DNA of 9,760 nt from Gammaproteobacteria bacterium (GTDB lineage Bacteria; Pseudomonadota; Gammaproteobacteria; S012-40). The stretch lies in contig JAOTSL010000102.1 of the NCBI GenBank assembly GCA_029864945.1, positions 1 to 9,760 of the forward strand, written 5' to 3'. Both the position numbers and the translations under genes were made by a program. The notes beneath the pieces are model-generated. The model ran no database searches and was not told the origin of the DNA. It worked only from the letters and a program-made list of their open reading frames with translations. Positions 1-4,961 of this stretch are shown here, piece by piece (position 1 is the first letter of the stretch; the number at the start of each line of letters is the position of its first letter).

Positions 1-25
1 CTTAAATAGCTGTGGTGACTAATTT

Positions 26-42
26 TTGCACAATGGGTGCAA
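26..42. other. Perfect 6-bp inverted repeat upstream of tpiA
   Basis: TTGCAC and GTGCAA form perfect 6-bp arms around a 5-base loop (AATGG). There is no U-run directly after it on either strand, so it is a poor intrinsic terminator. It could be the remnant of an upstream transcript end or a protein-binding site. It lies about 130 bases before the tpiA start. The inverted repeat is seen directly; any function is inference. Confidence 0.4.
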
Positions 43-78
43 GGTTGAGCGAATTTTAACATGGATTTTGAATCAGTC

Positions 79-106
79 TTTTAAATGCGGGCCTAAAGTT
101 TAGAAT
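79..106 (+). promoter_or_regulatory. Weak candidate promoter for tpiA-secG-tRNA
   Basis: TAGAAT at 101-106 matches five of six bases of the sigma-70 -10 consensus. The -35 region about 16 bases upstream (TTTTAA, 79-84) is poor. The -10 overlaps a small odd palindrome, CTAAA-G-TTTAG (93-103). A second possible pair is TTGAGC (45-50) with TTGAAT (68-73), spacing 17. Neither is strong, and tpiA may also be read from an upstream gene outside the window. Confidence 0.25.
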
Positions 107-174
107 ATGTTTGATTTTTTCGGTGTGCCTCGGTATGCTTGCGGGCTTTTCAACAACTGAGGGTAGAACTAATA

Positions 175-927
175 ATGCGTAAGCCACTGGTTGCCGGTAA
201 CTGGAAAATGAATGGTTCCAGAGAAAGTAATATCGCTCTTGTTAAAGGGCTTTTAGAAGGAAGTAGCCAGATTGCTAATGCAGAGATATTGGTTTGTCCG
301 TCGTTTGTTTATATAACTGAAGTCGCAAAGCAACTTGAAGGTTCGAGTATCGCTTACGGTAGTCAGGATGTAGCGAAAGAAGAAGTTGGTGCATACACTG
401 GAGAAATATCTGTTGGTATGCTCAAGGATATTGGTTGCTCCTATGCAATCGTTGGACATTCTGAGCGACGAGCTCTCTTTGGTGATACCGATGTAATTGT
501 TGCGCAAAAATTTGCTGCCGCTCAAAATGGTGGGATACTGCCCGTGTTGTGTGTGGGTGAGCTTCTTGAAGAGCGTGAAGCAGGGCAGACAGAAGCGGTT
601 GTTGAAAGACAGTTGCAGGCTGTTGTTGATCTGGTTGGAATTTCTGCTCTTGAAAAATCTGTTGTTGCCTACGAGCCTGTTTGGGCTATCGGCACAGGTA
701 AAACAGCAAGTCCGCAGGAAGCTCAGGATGTGCATGCATTCATTCGAGGCTGGATCAGTAAAGAAGATGCAGCTGTAGCGGAAAAAGTTAGAATTTTATA
801 TGGTGGTAGCGTAAAAGCCGCTAATGCCAAAGAGTTATTTTCGCAAGCTGATATTGATGGCGGCCTAATAGGTGGCGCGTCTTTAGCGGCTGATGAATTT
901 ATCAGTATTTGCGAAGCAGCAGGGTAA
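175..927 (+). CDS. tpiA: Triose-phosphate isomerase
   Basis: Cytoplasmic glycolytic and gluconeogenic enzyme that interconverts dihydroxyacetone phosphate and glyceraldehyde 3-phosphate. The 250-residue product has the usual length and shows the whole TIM-barrel active site: Asn9 and Lys11 in GNWKMNG, the electrophilic His95 in VGHSERR, the catalytic base Glu167 in AYEPVWAIGTGKTA with the mobile loop just after it, and the phosphate-gripping YGGSV (209-213) and GGLIGGASL (229-237). I chose ATG 175 because homologues begin at MRKPLVAGNWKMN and a GAGGG sequence lies about 11 bases upstream. An in-frame TTG at 139 would add 12 residues that look non-homologous. secG follows after 5 bases, a pairing common in beta- and gammaproteobacteria, so cotranscription is likely. 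Confidence 0.98.
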   Translation: MRKPLVAGNWKMNGSRESNIALVKGLLEGSSQIANAEILVCPSFVYITEVAKQLEGSSIAYGSQDVAKEEVGAYTGEISVGMLKDIGCSYAIVGHSERRALFGDTDVIVAQKFAAAQNGGILPVLCVGELLEEREAGQTEAVVERQLQAVVDLVGISALEKSVVAYEPVWAIGTGKTASPQEAQDVHAFIRGWISKEDAAVAEKVRILYGGSVKAANAKELFSQADIDGGLIGGASLAADEFISICEAAG

Positions 928-932
928 AAAAC

Positions 933-1286
933 ATGGATTCTATATTAATAATTGTTCACTTGGTTGCGGCTGTCAGTCTTGTTTCTATTGTTCTGCTTCA
1001 GCAGGGTAAAGGGGCGGATATGGGTGCAGCGTTTGGTAGCGGTGCATCACAAACTGTATTTGGTTCCTCTGGTTCAGGTTCTTTTTTAACGAGAACAACC
1101 GCTATTCTCGGTACCATATTTTTCGTTTCAAGCTTATCTTTAGCTTACTTTTCAGGAAAGGCTAATACGGCTGATAGCGTGGTTGATGGTAGTCTAGTGC
1201 CTACCTCCATTATTGCGCCATCACCTGTAGGTGATTTGCCTGCAGTGCCTGAAGAGGCGCCTGTTGGCGATCTACCTCCAGAATAA
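933..1286 (+). CDS. secG: Protein-export membrane protein SecG
   Basis: Small accessory subunit of the SecYEG translocon in the inner membrane, helping SecA-driven export. The 117-residue product has the family layout: a first membrane helix at about residues 3-22, a conserved cytoplasmic loop with LLQQGKGADMGAAFG (21-35) and a Gly/Ser stretch (34-50), a second helix at about 55-73, and a low-complexity Pro/acid tail. The tail carries PVGDLP twice (98-103 and 110-115), an apparent short duplication. ATG 933 is chosen over the in-frame TTG 909 because AGGG at 921-924 is well spaced and the family starts right at the first helix. The ribosome-binding site lies within the last codons of tpiA, suggesting translational coupling. 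tRNA-Leu starts 14 bases after the stop. Confidence 0.95.
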   Translation: MDSILIIVHLVAAVSLVSIVLLQQGKGADMGAAFGSGASQTVFGSSGSGSFLTRTTAILGTIFFVSSLSLAYFSGKANTADSVVDGSLVPTSIIAPSPVGDLPAVPEEAPVGDLPPE

Positions 1287-1300
1287 TTAGAAAGTTTATT

Positions 1301-1385
1301 GCCGATGTGGTGAAATTGGTAGACACGCTATCTTGAGGGGGTAGTGGCGTAAGCTGTGCCGGTTCGAGTCCGGCCATCGGCACCA
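1301..1385 (+). tRNA. tRNA-Leu, anticodon GAG
   Basis: A class II tRNA with its 3' CCA encoded. The acceptor stem GCCGATG (1301-1307) pairs with CATCGGC (1375-1381), followed by discriminator A1382 and CCA (1383-1385). The D stem is GTG/CAC (1310-1312, 1324-1326). The anticodon stem CTATC/GGTAG (1328-1332, 1340-1344) holds the loop TTGAGGG with anticodon GAG at 1335-1337, which reads CUC and CUU. A 13-base variable arm (1345-1357) and T stem GCCGG/CCGGC (1358-1362, 1370-1374) complete the leucine-type fold. It follows secG by 14 bases with no terminator between, so it is probably processed from the tpiA-secG transcript. The secG-tRNA-Leu(GAG) order is also known in Escherichia coli (secG-leuU). 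Confidence 0.97.
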
Positions 1386-1427
1386 TTTTGATAAAATCCC
1401 ATGTAAAATATAAGTAATACTTGTTTT

Positions 1428-1454
1428 AACAAAAACTATAAGTGTTTGTTTTAT
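1428..1454 (+). terminator. Weak A/T-rich hairpin, possible end of the tRNA transcript
   Basis: AACAAAAAC (1428-1436) and GTGTTTGTT (1442-1450) can pair over 9 positions with one A/G mismatch around a 5-base loop, followed by TTAT. The stem has very few G/C pairs, so it would be a weak terminator at best. No better candidate lies between the tRNA and nuoA, so partial read-through from tpiA-secG-tRNA into nuo is possible. Confidence 0.2.
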
Positions 1455-1470
1455 ATGGATGAAATAAAGT

Positions 1471-1485
1471 TGTCATGGCTTGACA
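1471..1485. promoter_or_regulatory. Inverted repeat TGTCA-N5-TGACA over the -35 box
   Basis: TGTCA (1471-1475) and TGACA (1481-1485) are perfect inverted 5-bp arms around TGGCT. The right arm lies inside the TTGACA -35 box. A dimeric regulator bound here would be placed to block or contact RNA polymerase. I do not recognise it as an FNR, CRP or ArcA site. Function is inference, and 5-bp arms can arise by chance. Confidence 0.3.
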
Positions 1486-1509
1486 TGATGTGGCGGTCTA
1501 GCCTAGACT
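1480..1509 (+). promoter_or_regulatory. Candidate sigma-70 promoter of the nuo operon
   Basis: TTGACA at 1480-1485 is a perfect -35 match. TAGACT at 1504-1509 matches four of six -10 positions at an 18-base spacing. Transcription would begin near 1516, giving an untranslated leader of about 100 bases before nuoA. The position, downstream of the tRNA and ahead of the first nuo gene, is where an operon promoter is expected. Both boxes are overlapped by inverted repeats, described separately. Confidence 0.5.
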
Positions 1510-1510
1510 G
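1494..1510. promoter_or_regulatory. Palindrome GTCTAG-C-CTAGAC over the -10 box
   Basis: The 13 bases 1496-1508 form a perfect odd palindrome with 6-bp arms around a single C. Counting one G/T mismatch, it extends to 1494-1510. It covers most of the candidate -10 (1504-1509) and fits a dimer-binding operator, though no known regulator site matches it by eye. Confidence 0.4.
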
Positions 1511-1571
1511 CTTGCTCTGGTAACGCGACACACATTAAGTATATAAATTGTGGTCGTATTGAGGATGAATA

Positions 1572-1603
1572 ATTGGGGGCACGGCTAGCGTGTCAATACC
1601 CAA
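1572..1603 (+). promoter_or_regulatory. Potential structured leader before nuoA
   Basis: In RNA, ATTG (1572-1575) can pair with CAAT (1594-1597) and GCACG (1579-1583) with CGTGT (1589-1593, one G-U pair), enclosing a GCTAG loop with a GGG bulge. This ends 7 bases before the nuoA ribosome-binding site. Alternatively TTGGG (1573-1577) can pair with CCCAA (1599-1603), or CCC (1599-1601) can pair with GGG of the ribosome-binding site. The pairings are read from sequence; control of nuoA translation is inference. Confidence 0.3.
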
Positions 1604-1604
1604 A

Positions 1605-1612
1605 GAGGGGGG
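1605..1612 (+). promoter_or_regulatory. G-rich ribosome-binding site of nuoA
   Basis: GAGGGGGG precedes GTG 1616, with 7 bases between GAGG and the start codon. ATG at 1614 is out of frame and would encode only Met-Cys before a stop (ATG TGT TAG), so GTG 1616 is the real nuoA start. Confidence 0.75.
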
Positions 1613-1615
1613 AAT

Positions 1616-1972
1616 GTGTTAGAAAATTACCTACCTATATTGGTTTTTATCATATTGGGTGCGGTGTTTGGTGGCGCGCCAATTTTGGCTAGCGTGCTAG
1701 TTGCACCCCAGCGCCCTTACGACGAAAAAAACTCAACTTACGAATGCGGCTTTGAACCTTTTGAAGATTCACGTATGAAGTTTGATGTGCGTTTTTATCT
1801 TGTCGCCATCTTATTCATTATCTTCGATCTTGAAATAGCATTTTTGTTCCCCTGGGCTATCGTTTTAACTGAAATTGGATGGTTTGGTTTTGGTGCAATG
1901 GTTATATTTTTGGCGATACTCGTTATCGGTTTTATTTACGAGTGGAAGAAGGGAGCCCTGGAATGGGAATAG
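1616..1972 (+). CDS. nuoA: NADH-quinone oxidoreductase subunit A
   Basis: Inner-membrane subunit of complex I that lines the quinone chamber next to NuoH; mitochondrial counterpart ND3. The 118-residue product has three predicted membrane helices (about 5-25, 60-80 and 87-108). The flexible loop between the first two carries YECGFEPFEDSRMKFDVRFY (42-61) with the conserved Cys44. Asp71 and Glu73 in IIFDLEIAFLFPWA are the conserved acidic residues of helix 2. The C-terminal YEWKKGALEWE (108-118) is typical of beta/gammaproteobacteria. The start is a GTG, supported by homologues beginning LENYLP. It overlaps nuoB by 10 bases, so the two are likely translationally coupled. As the first gene of the operon it carries the leader and candidate promoter. 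Confidence 0.96.
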   Translation: MLENYLPILVFIILGAVFGGAPILASVLVAPQRPYDEKNSTYECGFEPFEDSRMKFDVRFYLVAILFIIFDLEIAFLFPWAIVLTEIGWFGFGAMVIFLAILVIGFIYEWKKGALEWE

Positions 1973-2442
1973 AAGGCGTTCTTGAAAAAGGCGTAGTCAC
2001 TACTTCAGCGGATTACCTGATTAACTGGGCACGTACCGGTTCCATGTGGCCAATGACGTTTGGTTTGGCTTGTTGTGCCGTAGAAATGATGCATGCAGGT
2101 GCATCACGGTATGACCTTGATAGATTTGGTGTCATTTTTCGGCCGAGTCCACGTCAATCAGATGTAATGATTGTTGCTGGTACATTAGTGAATAAAATGG
2201 CCCCTGCATTACGTAAAGTTTACGATCAAATGTCAGAGCCTCGCTGGGTAATTTCGATGGGCTCTTGCGCAAACGGTGGTGGCTATTACCATTATTCGTA
2301 TTCAGTTGTTAGAGGCTGTGACAGAATTGTTCCTGTTGATATCTATGTTCCAGGTTGTCCTCCGACTGCTGAAGCATTGTTGTATGGCATTATTCAATTG
2401 CAGAATAAAATTAAACGCACCAACACTATTGCGCGAACGTGA
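1963..2442 (+). CDS. nuoB: NADH-quinone oxidoreductase subunit B
   Basis: Subunit of the connecting arm that binds [4Fe-4S] cluster N2, the last cluster before quinone; mitochondrial counterpart PSST. Its 159 residues contain the four ligands: tandem Cys37-Cys38 in FGLACCAVEM, Cys102 in SMGSCANGGG and Cys132 in VPGCPPTAEA. The quinone-facing segment ARYDLDRFG-like (48-56) and RPSPRQSDVMIVAG (60-73) are intact. The protein is the short form, lacking the longer tails of the Escherichia coli protein. ATG 1963 is inside the end of nuoA, with AGGGAG (about 1950-1955) spaced correctly; homologues begin MxIEGVL, matching this start. nuoC follows after 9 bases. Confidence 0.98.
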   Translation: MGIEGVLEKGVVTTSADYLINWARTGSMWPMTFGLACCAVEMMHAGASRYDLDRFGVIFRPSPRQSDVMIVAGTLVNKMAPALRKVYDQMSEPRWVISMGSCANGGGYYHYSYSVVRGCDRIVPVDIYVPGCPPTAEALLYGIIQLQNKIKRTNTIART

Positions 2443-2451
2443 GACGCTGTT

Positions 2452-3132
2452 ATGGCTACTAAAGATAACCAAATATTAATAGAACAGCTTAATTCAAAAT
2501 TATCGAATCTTATCGATTCGGTTACATTGTCTGAGTCTGATGAAGTAACAATCGTTGTTGCTTCAAAAAATATATTAGAAATTTGTCATGCGTTATGCAA
2601 TGACAGTACATTTTCTTTCGAACAGATTGTTGATTTATGCGGTGTGGATTACCTGACGTACGGTAGTACTGAATGGCAAACGGAAGCCGCTACTGAAACA
2701 GGTTTTAGTCGTGGTCGAGTAAATGAAAATAATGGTGCTCATCAATGGACGCAACCGCGTTTTGCTGTCGTGTATCATTTGATTTCATACAAGCATAATA
2801 GTCGACTTCGTATTAGAACATTTGTTGAAGAAGATATGCCACGTCTGGATTCGGTCGTGAGTGTCTGGCGCTGTGTTGACTGGTACGAACGTGAGGCATT
2901 TGATCTTTTTGGAATCATATTTGAAGGCCACCCTGATCTACGTCGTCTTTTGACAGACTATGGCTTTATCGGTCATCCATTTAGAAAAGACTTCCCATTG
3001 GTCGGTAATGTAGAGATGCGTTATGACGAAGAGAAACAACGAGTGGTTTACGAGCCGGTTAGTATTGAAGAACGAACACTGGTGCCCCGCGTTATACGTG
3101 ACGACCACCGCAATACACCTTCAGAGTCATAA
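2452..3132 (+). CDS. nuoC: NADH-quinone oxidoreductase subunit C
   Basis: Hydrophilic 30-kDa-type subunit that holds the connecting arm together with NuoD; it carries no cofactor. The 226-residue product has the family signature EREAFDLFGIIFEGHPDLRR (146-165), followed by LLTDYGFIGHPFRKDFPL (166-183) and a C-terminal YEPVSIEERTLVPRVIRDD (200-218). Residues about 72-101 form a polar insertion (STEW...GFSRGRV...HQWTQ) between YLTYG and RFAVVYHL that is absent from typical betaproteobacterial proteins but recalls Xanthomonas-like gammaproteobacterial ones. It is not fused to NuoD, unlike in Escherichia coli. No good ribosome-binding site precedes ATG 2452 (GTGAGACGCTGTT), so translation is probably coupled to nuoB termination 9 bases upstream. 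Confidence 0.96.
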   Translation: MATKDNQILIEQLNSKLSNLIDSVTLSESDEVTIVVASKNILEICHALCNDSTFSFEQIVDLCGVDYLTYGSTEWQTEAATETGFSRGRVNENNGAHQWTQPRFAVVYHLISYKHNSRLRIRTFVEEDMPRLDSVVSVWRCVDWYEREAFDLFGIIFEGHPDLRRLLTDYGFIGHPFRKDFPLVGNVEMRYDEEKQRVVYEPVSIEERTLVPRVIRDDHRNTPSES

Positions 3133-3136
3133 GGAG
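3131..3136 (+). promoter_or_regulatory. Strong ribosome-binding site of nuoD
   Basis: AAGGAG overlaps the TAA stop of nuoC and sits 6 bases before GTG 3143. It decides the non-ATG start of nuoD, which otherwise has no upstream alternative. Confidence 0.85.
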
Positions 3137-3142
3137 TAGGTC

Positions 3143-4396
3143 GTGGCAGAAATTAAAAACTATACGTTAAACTTTGGACCGCAGCATCCATCAGCCCATG
3201 GAGTATTACGTCTGGTGCTGGAAATGGATGGCGAAGTTATTGAGCGCGCAGATCCACATATCGGTCTGCTTCATCGTGGCACAGAAAAACTAGCAGAAAG
3301 CAAACCATACAATCAGAATATTGGTTACATGGATCGCCTCGATTACGTATCCATGATGGCTAATGAGCACGGTTATGTACTCGCGATCGAAAAACTATTG
3401 GGTATAGAAGCTCCCGTACGTGCTCAGTATATTCGGGTCATGTTTGACGAAATCACACGTATTTTAAATCATCTTATGTGGCTTGGTGCGCATGCGATGG
3501 ATATTGGTGCGATGACAATTTTTCTTTACGCATTTCGAGAGCGTGAAGATTTGTTGGACTGTTATGAGGCGGTTTCCGGTGCACGAATGCACGCGACTTA
3601 TTATCGTCCGGGTGGTGTTTATCGTGATTTGCCTGATCAAATGCCTCACTACAAAGCATCTAAATGGCACGGTCAGAAAGCTGTTGATAAAATGAATGAG
3701 AATCGTCAGGGTTCGTTGCTGGATTTTCTTGAGGATTTTACAAAACGTTTCCCGACGTATGTCGATGAATACGAAACATTGTTGACAGAGAATCGTATCT
3801 GGAAACAAAGAACAGTTGGTATTTCAGTAGTTAGCCCAGAAGAGGCTATGCAACTCGGGTTTACCGGTCCAATGTTACGTGGTTCCGGTGTTGAATGGGA
3901 TCTTCGTAAAAAACAGCCTTATGAAGTTTACGATAAGTTGGATTTTGACATTCCTGTCGGAGTAACCGGCGATACTTACGATCGTTACCTAGTTCGTGTC
4001 GATGAAATGCGTCAATCAAATCGTATTATCAAGCAATGTATTGACTGGCTGCGTAAAAATCCCGGTCCTGTCATGTTAAATGATCACAAAGTTACCCCGC
4101 CAAAACGAACAAATATGAAAGGTGATATGGAATCGTTAATCCATCACTTTAAATTATTTACCGAAGGATATTGTGTACCTGAAGGCGAGGCTTACGCTGC
4201 AGTTGAACATCCTAAGGGTGAGTTTGGTGTTTATCTAATTTCTGATGGCGCGAATAAGCCGTATCGAATGAAAATACGTGCACCTGGTTTTCCGCACATT
4301 GCTGCATTAGATGCTATGTCCCGAGGGCACATGCTGGCTGATGTGGTTGCCATTATAGGTACGCAGGATATTGTATTTGGAGAGGTTGACCGGTAA
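3143..4396 (+). CDS. nuoD: NADH-quinone oxidoreductase subunit D
   Basis: Subunit of the connecting arm that forms most of the quinone-reduction site with NuoB; homologue of the large subunit of NiFe hydrogenases and of the mitochondrial 49-kDa subunit. The 417 residues start with NFGPQHPSAHGVLRL (10-24) and carry the family signature HIGLLHRGTEKLAE (39-52). His19 and Tyr68 (in MDRLDYVSMM) have the 49-residue spacing of the known quinone-ligand pair of this family. The protein lacks nickel-binding cysteines, as expected. Its end GTQDIVFGEVDR is the conserved C-terminus that reaches the quinone site. It starts at GTG with an excellent ribosome-binding site. Its stop overlaps the nuoE start by one base (TAATG). 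Confidence 0.98.
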   Translation: MAEIKNYTLNFGPQHPSAHGVLRLVLEMDGEVIERADPHIGLLHRGTEKLAESKPYNQNIGYMDRLDYVSMMANEHGYVLAIEKLLGIEAPVRAQYIRVMFDEITRILNHLMWLGAHAMDIGAMTIFLYAFREREDLLDCYEAVSGARMHATYYRPGGVYRDLPDQMPHYKASKWHGQKAVDKMNENRQGSLLDFLEDFTKRFPTYVDEYETLLTENRIWKQRTVGISVVSPEEAMQLGFTGPMLRGSGVEWDLRKKQPYEVYDKLDFDIPVGVTGDTYDRYLVRVDEMRQSNRIIKQCIDWLRKNPGPVMLNDHKVTPPKRTNMKGDMESLIHHFKLFTEGYCVPEGEAYAAVEHPKGEFGVYLISDGANKPYRMKIRAPGFPHIAALDAMSRGHMLADVVAIIGTQDIVFGEVDR

Positions 4397-4911
4397 TGGT
4401 AGTGACACTAGAAAATAAAGCAATCTCTTCAAAGCAAGAGTTATCTTCTGAGGTACTGGCAAAGATAGATAGTTGGACAGCAAAGTATCCGAAGGACCAG
4501 CGCCAGTCTGCCGTTATTCCTGCATTGCATATTGTGCAGGACGCATATGACGGCTCGTTGACCAGTGACTTAATGGATGCGCTGGCAGCCTATCTAGGGA
4601 TGCCAAATATTTCAGTATATGAAGTAGCAACTTTTTACTCAATGTACGAGCATAAACCTGTCGGCAAAAATAAACTCAGTGTATGTACAAATATTTCCTG
4701 CATGTTGCGTGGTAGTGATAATGTTCTGGCGCATTTAAAAACGCGTTTGGGTATTAGTGTTGGCGAAATGACAGAAGACGGAAAATTCAGTATCAAAGAA
4801 GTTGAGTGTATGGGAGCATGCGGGGGTGCACCGATGCTGGAGCTCAATAAAGTATATTACGAAAATCTTACGCCAGAAAAATTAGATGAGATTATCGATG
4901 CAGTTAAATAG
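4396..4911 (+). CDS. nuoE: NADH-quinone oxidoreductase subunit E
   Basis: Peripheral-arm subunit with the [2Fe-2S] cluster N1a; mitochondrial counterpart the 24-kDa subunit. The 171-residue product has a helical N-terminal domain (about 15-85, including VIPALHIVQDAYDG and VYEVATFYSMY) and a thioredoxin-like C-terminal domain. The four ligands are Cys97 and Cys102 in VCTNISCML (C-x4-C) and Cys138 and Cys142 in ECMGACGGAPM (C-x3-C). N1a sits close to the flavin of NuoF but off the main electron path. The start codon overlaps the nuoD stop in TAATG, with GGAGAGG at 4379-4385 about 10 bases before it, so coupled translation is likely. The 50-base gap to nuoF is the largest within the operon here. 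Confidence 0.97.
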   Translation: MVVTLENKAISSKQELSSEVLAKIDSWTAKYPKDQRQSAVIPALHIVQDAYDGSLTSDLMDALAAYLGMPNISVYEVATFYSMYEHKPVGKNKLSVCTNISCMLRGSDNVLAHLKTRLGISVGEMTEDGKFSIKEVECMGACGGAPMLELNKVYYENLTPEKLDEIIDAVK

Positions 4912-4961
4912 TTCAGCTACTAATAATAGTGCAGATAATATAGGACTTAGGGGTCTTAATA

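Noticed and set aside
1..9. Possible end of an upstream gene (CTT AAA TAG).
   Set aside because: Only two codons and a stop are present. An upstream glmM would fit known gene orders, but nothing in these bases supports it.
1388..1416. Possible promoter TTGATA / TAAGTA just after the tRNA.
   Set aside because: The -10 match is poor and the pair begins in the tRNA trailer; the TTGACA pair at 1480 is better.
1412..1422. Odd palindrome AAGTA-A-TACTT after the tRNA.
   Set aside because: Entirely A/T-rich with 5-bp arms, no promoter element at a sensible distance, and expected by chance in this composition.
1565..1588. Seven-codon leader ORF (MNNWGHG) upstream of nuoA.
   Set aside because: Its only ribosome-binding-like sequence (GAGG) touches the ATG directly, so initiation is unlikely, and the peptide has no attenuation-type codon run.
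1672..1681. Palindrome TGGCGCGCCA early in nuoA.
   Set aside because: It simply encodes the Gly-Ala-Pro of NuoA; no repeat elsewhere in the window suggests a role.
1583..1696. 10-base direct repeat GGCTAGCGTG in the leader (1583-1592) and in nuoA (1687-1696).
   Set aside because: A single exact 10-mer pair with the second copy inside conserved coding sequence is most likely coincidence.
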